Source: a bacterium
GTDB lineage: Bacteria; UBP18; UBA7526
DNA: 16,380 nt
Direction: 5' to 3'
NCBI GenBank assembly: GCA_030619985.1
Contig: JAUXAI010000026.1
Span: 1 to 16,380 of the forward strand
Below are positions 1 to 5,405 of this stretch, in pieces. Each line of letters opens with the position of its first letter. Positions within the stretch are counted from its first letter, which is position 1. The notes beneath the pieces are model-generated. The model worked only from the letters and a program-made list of their open reading frames with translations, did not search any database and had not been told where the DNA came from. Made by a program: the position numbers and the translations under genes.

Positions 1-707
1 ATCTGGAAAATTTTAAGGTAGAGATGGTCTTTAAGAATGGGAAACTGGTGGCCAAAGAAGGAAAGCTCTTTTTTCCCGTAAAGGAAGAAAAAACTTCCCT
101 AGTCACCAAGACCTTTCATATCAAACCACTTAAAAAAGAAGACTTCCAGATTAAAGAAACCCCTTCAAGAATAATCGGAATCATCCCTAATGAAATAGTA
201 ACCCAATCCTTGAATGAAAGGGTGAAGACAGAGAATGGATTAGCCGTTTCTAGTCTGGAGAAAGACATTCTAAAGATTGCGGTCATTGAGAGACATAAAA
301 AAACGGGGAATATTGGTCTGGGGTTCATAAAAGGTTTGGGCCTGAAAGAAGGGGCTTTAGGCACCTCTGTGGCTCACGATAGCCACAATATCGTTGTGGT
401 AGGAACAGATGACGGGGATATGCTCTCAACCGCTCAAGAAATCATCAGAATGCAAGGAGGATTGGTGATTTGTAATAAAGGAAGGATTCTGGGTTCTCTG
501 CCCTTACCCATTGCCGGAATTATGTCTGATCAAAACCTGATATCTGTTAAGACAAAACTTGGGGAGTTGCATAGCATATCCTTGTCTTTAGGGATAAAAT
601 TAAAGGAGCCCTTCATGACCCTATCCTTTTTGGCCCTCGCTGTCATTCCAGAACTGAAGATTACTGATAAAGGTTTAGTAGATGTGAATAAAGGAATGGT
701 AATATGA
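1..707 (+). CDS. ade: Adenine deaminase, C-terminal part (5' truncated)
   Basis: Adenine deaminase (COG1001, amidohydrolase superfamily) converts adenine to hypoxanthine and ammonia in purine salvage. The frame is open from base 3, so the first ATG (24) is internal: the residues before it (LENFKVE) and the following NGKLVA read like the end of the amidohydrolase domain. The visible 234 residues are the family's C-terminal domain. It shows the characteristic motifs VAHDSHNIVVVG, PLPIAGIMS and PFMTLSFLALAVIPELK, then a C-terminus around TDKGLVDV. The catalytic metal-binding N-terminal barrel lies left of the window. The stop codon overlaps the start of the next gene (ATGA), implying co-transcription. 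Identification is secure from these motifs; whether the full gene is intact cannot be seen. Confidence 0.93.
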   Translation, partial: LENFKVEMVFKNGKLVAKEGKLFFPVKEEKTSLVTKTFHIKPLKKEDFQIKETPSRIIGIIPNEIVTQSLNERVKTENGLAVSSLEKDILKIAVIERHKKTGNIGLGFIKGLGLKEGALGTSVAHDSHNIVVVGTDDGDMLSTAQEIIRMQGGLVICNKGRILGSLPLPIAGIMSDQNLISVKTKLGELHSISLSLGIKLKEPFMTLSFLALAVIPELKITDKGLVDVNKGMVI

Positions 708-1168
708 AGACCGAGATAATGACTTTGCTTCTTGCTATGGCACCGATATCTGAACTGCGAGGTGCCATCCCCTATGCTTGGAGCCAGGGAATGAATCACA
801 TCTCGGCCTATATCTTATCTATAATTGGAAACATAATTCTTGTTGTTCCTCTCCTTTTATTTTTGGGACCTGTCTCCAAATTCTTAAGGAGATTTAGACC
901 GTTTGATAAATTCTTTTCTTGGTGGTTTTCCCGTACCCTGAGGCGCTCTCGTTTGGTGGAGGAGTATGAGGCTTTAGGTTTGGTTCTATTCGTCATGATT
1001 CCTTTACCCATTACCGGCGCCTGGACGGGAAGCGTGGTCGCCTTCCTCTTGGGAATAAGGTTCCGCTTCGCTTTCCCCGCTATTATTGCGGGAGTATTAT
1101 TAGCAGGAATAATCGTTAGTTCTGTTTGCTTGGGGGTAATTCACATCCCAGCTTTCATCCGCCATTAA
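704..1168 (+). CDS. Small multidrug-export family membrane protein (COG2426)
   Basis: A 154-residue integral membrane protein resembling the 'putative small multi-drug export protein' family (COG2426, PF06695). The family hallmarks are visible: PISELRGAIPYA near residues 14-25 and PLPITGAWTGSVVAF near residues 100-114. Hydrophobic stretches at about residues 35-57, 91-118 and 120-147 are probable membrane segments. A basic stretch around residues 58-85 (FLRRFRPFDKFFSWW) is a likely cytoplasmic loop. The length is normal for the family. The start overlaps the stop of ade by four bases, so the two are probably translated from one mRNA. The export function is a family label with little direct proof, so substrate and direction are unknown. 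The tRNA-Pro gene begins 2 bp after the stop. Confidence 0.85.
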   Translation: MKTEIMTLLLAMAPISELRGAIPYAWSQGMNHISAYILSIIGNIILVVPLLLFLGPVSKFLRRFRPFDKFFSWWFSRTLRRSRLVEEYEALGLVLFVMIPLPITGAWTGSVVAFLLGIRFRFAFPAIIAGVLLAGIIVSSVCLGVIHIPAFIRH

Positions 1169-1169
1169 T

Positions 1170-1248
1170 CGGGGAGTGGCGCAGTTTGGTTTAGCGCGCA
1201 GCGTTCGGGACGCTGAGGTCGTGGGTTCGAATCCCACCTCCCCGACCA
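1170..1248 (+). tRNA. tRNA-Pro (anticodon CGG)
   Basis: A complete cloverleaf can be drawn. The 7-bp acceptor is CGGGGAG/CTCCCCG (1170-1176 with 1238-1244). The D stem is GCGC/GCGC (1179-1182 with 1194-1197). The anticodon stem CAGCG/CGCTG encloses the loop TTCGGGA with anticodon CGG at 1206-1208. The variable loop is AGGTC. The T stem GTGGG/CCCAC encloses TTCGAAT. The discriminator is A and CCA is encoded (1246-1248). It decodes CCG proline codons. It starts 2 bp downstream of the membrane-protein stop and has no intron. Confidence 0.97.
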
Positions 1249-1264
1249 TGAAAATTATCTGATT

Positions 1265-1281
1265 GTCGGGACCACCCCGAC
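1265..1281 (+). repeat. Short hairpin after tRNA-Pro, echoing its 3' end
   Basis: A perfect 6-bp stem (GTCGGG/CCCGAC) with a 5-nt loop lies 17 bp after the tRNA. No T-run follows, so it is not a textbook intrinsic terminator. The bases CCCCGACCA (1275-1283) repeat the last nine bases of the tRNA (1240-1248). The copy may be a remnant of tRNA 3'-end duplication, but nine bases is short. Confidence 0.4.
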
Positions 1282-1307
1282 CAAACGAAATCTTGTAGTT
1301 AGATAGC

Positions 1308-1370
1308 ATATCCAAACCAAGTTCGGATATACCCCGAATTTGGGAAGATATCAGAACCAGGTTTTGATAT
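1308..1370 (+). promoter_or_regulatory. Tandem pair of related hairpins with an alternative stem
   Basis: Two 23-nt units (1308-1330 and 1348-1370), 40 bp apart start to start, agree at 18 of 23 positions. Each folds into a 6-bp stem, one non-Watson-Crick pair, a 3-bp AAC/GTT stem and a 3-nt loop. Unit 1 has ATATCC/GGATAT with an A.C pair. Unit 2 has ATATCA/TGATAT with a G.T pair. The differences therefore keep or improve pairing. A third, competing stem pairs CCAAGTTCGG (1317-1326) with CCGAATTTGG (1334-1343): ten pairs with one G.T and a 7-nt loop. It would break unit 1. The block ends 30 bp before the start of the orphan gene at 1401, so it could be an operator or leader RNA; that role is inferred. 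Confidence 0.5.
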
Positions 1371-1400
1371 AAACAAGTTAAGTGAAATCAGGTGTAAAAA

Positions 1401-1838
1401 ATGGAAAATATTTGGCCTTATATAAGCTTTTTACTTGGAGCAATATTCGCCCTCTTCCTACAGTGGACTTCTTATCGTCTTTCCTTTAGAAAAGACCAAA
1501 GGAGAGAATACTGGATAAGGAAACTAAATAGTTATCAAGATTTCTACCACCAAACGACGCAATTGGTCGACCTTCTTAAAGCGAAATCTTCCGTACCTGA
1601 CAATGTTTACTGGCAAATCATCTCATCAGCACGAAAAGCAGCCTATGATGCAGCTTTTTATGACATATCACATCCAAAACAGACGGATAAGATGAAGACA
1701 ATTACTTTGAGACTTCTACAAATACTTCAATCAAAGAATCCAGACTTAGAAAAGTTAGATAAACTGTTAAAACAAATTGAAGAGATTCAAAACAATTTTT
1801 ACAAAGAGGAAAAGTTATTAACAAAGAAGAATGCCTGA
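1401..1838 (+). CDS. Orphan single-pass membrane protein, unknown function
   Basis: I do not recognise this 145-residue protein. It begins with a hydrophobic segment at about residues 6-23 (PYISFLLGAIFALFLQW). A basic stretch (RLSFRKDQRREYWIRK) follows, which by the positive-inside rule suggests a periplasmic N-terminus and a cytoplasmic helical body. The C-terminal 50 residues are rich in Leu, Lys and Glu with heptad-like spacing, so a coiled coil is likely. There are no cysteine clusters, catalytic motifs or nucleotide-binding loops. The ATG is preceded by AGGTG (1390-1394) at 6 bp. Base composition is visibly more AT-rich than the flanking genes. It sits alone between tRNA-Pro and an attC-like palindrome that starts directly after its stop, suggesting acquired DNA. 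The gene is real by its RBS and normal codon pattern; function is unknown. Confidence 0.65.
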   Translation: MENIWPYISFLLGAIFALFLQWTSYRLSFRKDQRREYWIRKLNSYQDFYHQTTQLVDLLKAKSSVPDNVYWQIISSARKAAYDAAFYDISHPKQTDKMKTITLRLLQILQSKNPDLEKLDKLLKQIEEIQNNFYKEEKLLTKKNA

Positions 1839-1919
1839 CTTTAACTAACAACGTGTATTTGGCTCGGACTTCGCCCAAATTTGCTTTCGGCAACTTCTTT
1901 TATCCGCAGGGTGTTAAAG
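1839..1919 (+). repeat. Imperfect palindrome resembling an attC-like site
   Basis: An 81-bp element begins immediately after the stop of the orphan gene. Its ends are perfectly complementary: CTTTAAC (1839-1845) and GTTAAAG (1913-1919). They differ by one terminal base each from the integron consensus RYYYAAC/GTTRRRY. Inside are two smaller stems: ATTTGG/CCAAAT (1857-1862 with 1875-1880) and TTGC/GCAA (1881-1884 with 1890-1893). Length and position after a promoter-poor orphan gene fit a gene-cassette recombination site. The middle arms pair poorly and no integron integrase is in the window, so the call stays tentative. Confidence 0.35.
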
Positions 1920-2014
1920 GAAATTGAAATTTTTGAAAGACAGTTTCTGATACCAGTTTAATTACTCAATTACTTATTCTCTTATTTCTGAGTGTTCAAC
2001 GAAGAAACAAGGTT

Positions 2015-2029
2015 CTGCGCATAGCGCAG
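2015..2029 (+). repeat. Short perfect hairpin
   Basis: CTGCGC/GCGCAG with the loop ATA, inside a gene-free stretch. It has no following T-run. It belongs with the other small palindromes scattered through the window (3571, 4202, 9411, 9731, 12999). Confidence 0.5.
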
Positions 2030-2032
2030 GTT

Positions 2033-2080
2033 CTTATTCACGTATTCTCGTATTCTCATATTAACTTATTTTCGTATTCT
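2033..2080 (+). repeat. Degenerate tandem octamers (CGTATTCT-like)
   Basis: Six units of 8 bp can be read in phase: CTTATTCA, CGTATTCT, CGTATTCT, CATATTAA, CTTATTTT, CGTATTCT. Three are identical. A further stretch of the same flavour (CTTATTCT and neighbours) lies near 1972-1990. At about 2113-2140 period-7 units of the form YRAACTN follow. No coding signal is seen here. Confidence 0.6.
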
Positions 2081-2145
2081 CCCAATAGCACAAGTACTTA
2101 GTTATTTTACTCCAAACTTCGAACTGTCAACTCCGAACTATTAAA

Positions 2146-2237
2146 ATCTGTGCTAATCTGTGATTTTAATATCTGCGCCAATCTATGTCTGAGTTTATCT
2201 GTGATCATCTGTGCTTTAGAATCTGCGCTAATCTGTG
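2146..2237 (+). repeat. Array of ATCTGTG-like dimers, 10-bp phased
   Basis: Eight copies of ATCTGTG or close variants (ATCTGCG, ATCTATG) start at 2146, 2156, 2171, 2181, 2197, 2207, 2221 and 2231. They form four pairs. Within each pair the spacing is exactly 10 bp, and the pairs recur every 24-26 bp. The array ends 15 bp before the next start codon. The same pair arrangement recurs at other gene borders in this window. Confidence 0.8.
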
Positions 2238-2252
2238 CCCAAGGGGTGAAAA

Positions 2253-3461
2253 ATGAAAGTTGCTTTTGTCAGTCCTTCCTTCTGGAGTGGGAAGAGAAAA
2301 GATTTTCATAAACCGGGGGATCAGATATATGACCATCCTCTCCCTTTAGAAGAGAAGGGAACCTTAGTAAGGTGCATCAAGAGCATGAAGAGGTTAAAGG
2401 ACCAGGACTTCACCTTCATTATTATCTCCGCTGCTACCCGGCCCGAGGTGGAGGATGAGGTAGACAGAAAAATAAGAAGCCTGACTGAGAAAATAAAAAC
2501 CAAATTTAATATCAAGTTCTTCGGCTATCAGGAACTAAGGAAATTAAGAAGATATCTGAAGAGGAAGAAAAAGAAAAGCCTCTTAGAACCTCTCCGTATG
2601 TATGGCTATGCCGGAATAAGAAATATGTGCCTTTTGGCTGCCCATATCCTGGGAGTAGATATTGCCATCTCCATTGATGACGATGTAGTTTTTGAAGACC
2701 CACATTATCTGAAAAAAGCAAAGGAGTTCATTAGCAAGAAGAAAGGTAAAGATAGAATACTCGCTGTCTATGGACCATATAAGTATGGAAAGAAAGGTCC
2801 AGAATGGGAGAAGATAGAAACCCCCGTATGGAGAACCTATTGGGATAATGTTGCTCCTGCGCGAAAGGCCTGGGAGAAGTTCATCCTCTCCAAGGGAAGA
2901 CTAAAAGAAACCTCCTATATTGTGATGTCCAACATCGTAGTCCATAGGGACTTCTTTGCCAAAGTTCCTCTGGATCCAGAAATAAATAGGGGGGAGGATA
3001 TGGACTGGGTGGTGAATGCCCGGATGTTTGGCTATAAGTTCTTCGTAGATAATAAATTACATGTCAGACATCTCCCTCCTCCCAGGACCCATCCTGACTG
3101 GAGATTGACCAGAGAGGATATTAAGAGATACATCTATGAGCGGGAGAAGGTGCACTCCTTAGAAAAACATAGGGGGATCCCAAAAGAATACTTCGACCCC
3201 TTTCCCGGTGAGTTCTTAAAGAAGGATTTGGAAGAGAGGATCTTCAAGTCCAATATCATGCTCGCCATGGATTCTTTAATTAAGAAGGACTTCGAAGGAG
3301 CGAGAGGGTGTCTGGCAAATATCCATCTAGCAAAGTACAAGGCAAGACCGAAATTCGATCCCTATGAGCATATGATCAAGTTTCAGAAAGTCTGGGAGCG
3401 ACTAATGAACTATATTGAAAAGCATCGGGATGAATTACAGAAGTTAATATTTAAAAGTTAG
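2253..3461 (+). CDS. GT-A-type glycosyltransferase (GT2-like)
   Basis: A 402-residue soluble protein with no signal peptide or membrane segment. A nucleotide-sugar-binding DxD-like motif is visible as AISIDDDVVFEDP, Asp142-Asp144. A later acidic motif, RGEDMDW (246-252), matches the catalytic-base region of GT2 and GT27-like enzymes. Between them is an acceptor-side region rich in Tyr and Trp (GPYKYGKKGPEW). The last 110 residues, helical and Lys/Arg-rich, may be an accessory domain. A sugar-transfer role in surface glycan or glycolipid assembly is inferred from the fold; donor and acceptor cannot be told. SD sequence AAGGGG (2241-2246) lies 6 bp before the ATG. The gene stands alone between two repeat-filled intergenic stretches, with no neighbouring glycan genes, so it is probably a single transcription unit. 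Confidence 0.72.
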   Translation: MKVAFVSPSFWSGKRKDFHKPGDQIYDHPLPLEEKGTLVRCIKSMKRLKDQDFTFIIISAATRPEVEDEVDRKIRSLTEKIKTKFNIKFFGYQELRKLRRYLKRKKKKSLLEPLRMYGYAGIRNMCLLAAHILGVDIAISIDDDVVFEDPHYLKKAKEFISKKKGKDRILAVYGPYKYGKKGPEWEKIETPVWRTYWDNVAPARKAWEKFILSKGRLKETSYIVMSNIVVHRDFFAKVPLDPEINRGEDMDWVVNARMFGYKFFVDNKLHVRHLPPPRTHPDWRLTREDIKRYIYEREKVHSLEKHRGIPKEYFDPFPGEFLKKDLEERIFKSNIMLAMDSLIKKDFEGARGCLANIHLAKYKARPKFDPYEHMIKFQKVWERLMNYIEKHRDELQKLIFKS

Positions 3462-3492
3462 CCAGTTTGCCAGTTTGCCTGTTAGCCAGTTA
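3461..3492 (+). repeat. Four tandem octamers (GCCAGTTT-like)
   Basis: The units GCCAGTTT, GCCAGTTT, GCCTGTTA and GCCAGTTA run head to tail. The first base is also the last base of the glycosyltransferase TAG stop. ATCTGTG, ATCCGTA and ATCCGTG follow at 3518, 3528 and 3539, spaced 10 and 11 bp. Confidence 0.75.
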
Positions 3493-3570
3493 TCTTTTAT
3501 CTTTTACTTTAAGTTCCATCTGTGTTAATCCGTAATCAATCCGTGTCAATGCTTAATATTTATGCTCCCT

Positions 3571-3593
3571 AGAATGCCAGCGAAGCGCATTCT
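3571..3593 (+). repeat. Hairpin with CAGCGAAGC loop
   Basis: A 7-bp perfect stem AGAATGC/GCATTCT encloses CAGCGAAGC. A related sequence, TCC-GAACGAAGTGA-GGA, follows at about 3604-3620. The GCGAAGC-type loop recurs at 4237-4253 and, as GCAAAGC, inside the gene at 9462. No T-run follows. Confidence 0.55.
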
Positions 3594-3627
3594 GTAATCC
3601 GTGTCCGAACGAAGTGAGGAAGAATGA

Positions 3628-3732
3628 ACCCCGCCCCTCATAGCACTGGTAATCTTGAGTTTAAAAAGCTTAGAATGATGAAGTCTTACTTTGTAAAAGT
3701 TATCTACTCGGATATAAAAGGAGGGGCGGGGT
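3628..3732 (+). promoter_or_regulatory. 12-bp inverted repeat that covers the RBS and start of the LOG-like gene
   Basis: ACCCCGCCCCTC (3628-3639) is the exact reverse complement of GAGGGGCGGGGT (3721-3732). The right arm contains most of the SD sequence GGAGG (3720-3724) and the first two bases of the GTG start (3731). If one transcript carries both arms, the very GC-rich stem would hide the ribosome site. The interior of about 80 bp is AT-rich. The structure could be a translational switch or the ends of a tiny mobile element; only the inverted repeat itself is directly seen. Confidence 0.5.
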
Positions 3733-4201
3733 GAAGATCGGAGTGATCGGTGCCAGCCGCTGCAGCAGGAAAATAGCAAAAGCGGCCTATGAAGTAGGAA
3801 AGGAAATTGCCAAGAGAAAAGCCATCCTTATCTGCGGTGGATTGGGAGGGGTGATGGAAGAAGCCGCAAGGGGAGCGAAGGAGAACAAAGGATTGACTAT
3901 AGGAATTTTACCCGGCTTCTCCTCCTCCGACGCCAATCCTTATATCGATATTCCTGTCGTCACTGGAATGGACCACGGAAGGAACATCATCGTAGTAAGG
4001 AGTTGCGATGCCATCATTGCCATCGGAGGTAGAGAAGGAACATTATCCGAGATCGCCTTTGCTCTGAAATTGAAGATTCCCTTGATCGGGATTGAGAGCT
4101 GGAAGATAGAAGGAGTAATAAGGGCCAAGGATGCTAAGGACGCAGTAAGAAGGGCCTTTCAGACATTAAAAGAAGAAAAGAAGATCGTGAGGTGCACTTA
4201 A
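3731..4201 (+). CDS. TIGR00725/LOG-like Rossmann nucleotide-binding protein
   Basis: A 156-residue protein of the SLOG (LOG/DprA-like Rossmann) superfamily, closest to the TIGR00725 group. It starts with KIGVIGASR and continues with LICGGLGGVMEEAARGA (about residues 33-50), the glycine-rich nucleotide-phosphate loop. IGGREGTLSEIAFAL (about 97-111) is the counterpart of the PGGxGTxxE motif of cytokinin-activating LOG phosphoribohydrolases. The length suits the family. GTG is the start because the first residues already belong to the first beta-strand and GGAGG lies 6 bp upstream. Activity on a nucleotide or nucleotide-derived ligand is plausible but unproven for this subgroup. The RBS lies within a long inverted repeat (3628-3732), suggesting translational control. 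Confidence 0.85.
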   Translation: MKIGVIGASRCSRKIAKAAYEVGKEIAKRKAILICGGLGGVMEEAARGAKENKGLTIGILPGFSSSDANPYIDIPVVTGMDHGRNIIVVRSCDAIIAIGGREGTLSEIAFALKLKIPLIGIESWKIEGVIRAKDAKDAVRRAFQTLKEEKKIVRCT

Positions 4202-4228
4202 AAGCATCGGAATTTCAATCCGATGCTT
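4202..4228 (+). terminator. Strong hairpin directly after the LOG-like gene; possible terminator
   Basis: A 10-bp perfect stem AAGCATCGGA/TCCGATGCTT encloses the 7-nt loop ATTTCAA. It starts one base after the first A's of the stop codon. The position fits a terminator, but the 3' flank is GATCAG rather than a T-run. It may instead be an mRNA 3'-end stabiliser or one of the palindromic repeats seen elsewhere. Confidence 0.4.
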
Positions 4229-4260
4229 GATCAGATTCCGAGCGAAGCAAGGATATCTTG

Positions 4261-4542
4261 ATGGCTGATAAGGTGAGAGTCCATGCCATTTATGGAGGAA
4301 GGGTACAGGGAGTGGGCTTCAGGTTTACTGCCCAGAGGTATGCCAATGAAATAGGAATAACCGGTTATGTAAGGAACCTCTGGAGCAGCCAAGTAGAGAT
4401 AGTAGCAGAAGGGGGAAGGAAAGAGGTGGAGACTTTCTTGGAAAGAATAAGAAATGGTCCACTCTCTCATTATATTGACGATGTGGAGACTCATTATAGT
4501 GAATATACTGGCCAGTTCAGAGACTTCCACATCCGCTTCTGA
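4261..4542 (+). CDS. acyP: Acylphosphatase
   Basis: A 93-residue acylphosphatase (EC 3.6.1.7), which hydrolyses the carboxyl-phosphate bond of acyl phosphates. The signature GRVQGVGFRFTAQRYA (13-28) carries the phosphate-binding catalytic Arg21. GYVRNL contains the second catalytic residue, Asn39. The length is typical. ATG at 4261 is preferred over the TTG codon just before it, because AAGGA (4249-4253) lies 7 bp upstream. That RBS sits in a GAGCGAAGCAAGGA sequence related to the nearby GCGAAGC-loop hairpins. The gene follows the hairpin at 4202. About 130 bp of repeats separate it from the phosphoesterase, so it is probably its own unit or weakly linked to it. Confidence 0.95.
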   Translation: MADKVRVHAIYGGRVQGVGFRFTAQRYANEIGITGYVRNLWSSQVEIVAEGGRKEVETFLERIRNGPLSHYIDDVETHYSEYTGQFRDFHIRF

Positions 4543-4544
4543 GA

Positions 4545-4582
4545 CGCAGATGGCCACAGATTGAAAACGGATTTACACGGAT
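4545..4582 (-). repeat. Two 10-bp-spaced dimers of the ATCTGTG family, reverse orientation
   Basis: Reverse-complement words CGCAGAT (4545), CACAGAT (4555), AACGGAT (4566) and CACGGAT (4576) form two pairs, each with 10-bp spacing and 21 bp between pairs. Downstream, to 4665, the stretch is filled with CGTAACC/CGTTACC words (for example 4605-4617, 4636-4649 and 4655-4662). Confidence 0.7.
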
Positions 4583-4672
4583 TATAAATAATGTAGTTCG
4601 ATTACGTAACCGTAACCCCTAAACGATACGGGCTTCGTTACCGTAACCCATCGCCCGTTACCGAGGATAGTG

Positions 4673-5404
4673 ATGAAATATGCTCTATTCGCTGATATCC
4701 ATTCCAACCTGGAGGCCTTCCAGGTGGTCCGGGAAGAATTTAAGAAGGAGAAGATTGACGAGTATATCTGTTTAGGGGATATTGTAGGATATGCCGCCAA
4801 TCCCAATGAGTGCATCAAGCTCACAAGGGAATTAAATCCTCTTACCGTCATTGCTGGGAATCATGACTGGGCAAGCGTGGGAAAGGCAGGTATCAATTAT
4901 TTCAATCCCATCGCCAAAGAGGCCATTCTATGGACCCAGAAGGAATTGACAGAAAAAAATAAAAATTTTTTAGGGGATTTACCCTTAATTAAGGAATTTG
5001 ATGACTTCGTCATTGTCCACGGAAGTTTATATTCTCCAGAGAAGTGGCACTATATCTTCACCCTTCAAGATGCCAAGAGAAACTTTGATTATCAAAAAAA
5101 GAAGATATGCTTCATCGCCCATTCCCACCAGCCATTCATCAACTCCCAAGATAGAGAAGGAAACTGTGAAGGTGTAAAGGAAATGAAAGTTTCTCTAAAA
5201 GATGATTATAGATACCTTATAAATATTGGAAGCGTTGGCCAACCAAGGGATGGAAATCCAGATGCCTGCTACTGTCTCTATGACACAGCCAAAAGCGCGA
5301 TAGAGATAAAGAGAATTTCCTACGAAATAAAGAAGGCCCAGGATAAGATAATCTCTGCCGGCCTTCCTCAGGAACTGGCCTGGCGCCTATCCTTAGGAAG
5401 ATGA
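4673..5404 (+). CDS. Metallophosphoesterase (YfcE/ApaH-like calcineurin fold)
   Basis: A 243-residue calcineurin-like metallophosphoesterase. All dinuclear-metal motifs are visible in order: ADIHSN (Asp8, His10), CLGDIVGYAANP (Asp36), AGNHD (Asn63, His64), IVHGS and AHSHQP, ending with NIGSVGQPRDGNP. This is the set seen in YfcE-like phosphodiesterases and in bacterial homologues of ApaH or PP-type enzymes. The substrate could be a cyclic nucleotide, a dinucleotide or a phosphoprotein. ATG at 4673 is chosen over the GTG at 4670 because GAGGA (4663-4667) lies 5 bp upstream. One base separates its stop from the next ATG, so it is probably co-translated with the RNase J-like protein. Both are metal-dependent phosphodiester hydrolases, which hints at a shared nucleic-acid or nucleotide-turnover job. 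Confidence 0.88.
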   Translation: MKYALFADIHSNLEAFQVVREEFKKEKIDEYICLGDIVGYAANPNECIKLTRELNPLTVIAGNHDWASVGKAGINYFNPIAKEAILWTQKELTEKNKNFLGDLPLIKEFDDFVIVHGSLYSPEKWHYIFTLQDAKRNFDYQKKKICFIAHSHQPFINSQDREGNCEGVKEMKVSLKDDYRYLINIGSVGQPRDGNPDACYCLYDTAKSAIEIKRISYEIKKAQDKIISAGLPQELAWRLSLGR

Positions 5405-5405
5405 A

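Larger units (their letters stand above)
1920..2252. other. Gene-free stretch made largely of short degenerate repeats
   Basis: No open frame with coding character or RBS is found between the attC-like palindrome and the glycosyltransferase. The stretch holds the 2015 hairpin, CGTATTCT-type octamers, CGAACT-type heptamers and four pairs of ATCTGTG-like words. I see no convincing promoter or terminator in it. Confidence 0.6.

Noticed and set aside
530-799. Minus-strand open frames lying over ade, ligA, polX and other genes
   Set aside because: They lie wholly opposite well-supported genes, lack RBS and family motifs, and their peptides have shadow-frame composition.
1100-1315. Minus-strand open frame across tRNA-Pro (contains GEVGFEPTTSASRTL)
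   Set aside because: The peptide is a well-known artefact of translating the antisense of a tRNA gene; the tRNA explains the sequence.
2146-2237. CRISPR array
   Set aside because: Units are 7-bp words with 3-bp and about 8-bp gaps; no 25-40-bp conserved repeats, no spacers of uniform length and no cas genes.
3692-3718. TTGTAA - 16 bp - TATAAA resembling a sigma-70 promoter before the LOG-like gene
   Set aside because: The -10-like box ends 1 bp before the Shine-Dalgarno site, so a transcript starting 6-8 bp later would lack the RBS. AT-rich stretches give such matches by chance.
3628-3732. Complete insertion sequence or MITE between the 12-bp inverted repeats
   Set aside because: No target-site duplication is seen and only one copy exists in the window; kept as an inverted repeat with possible regulatory effect.
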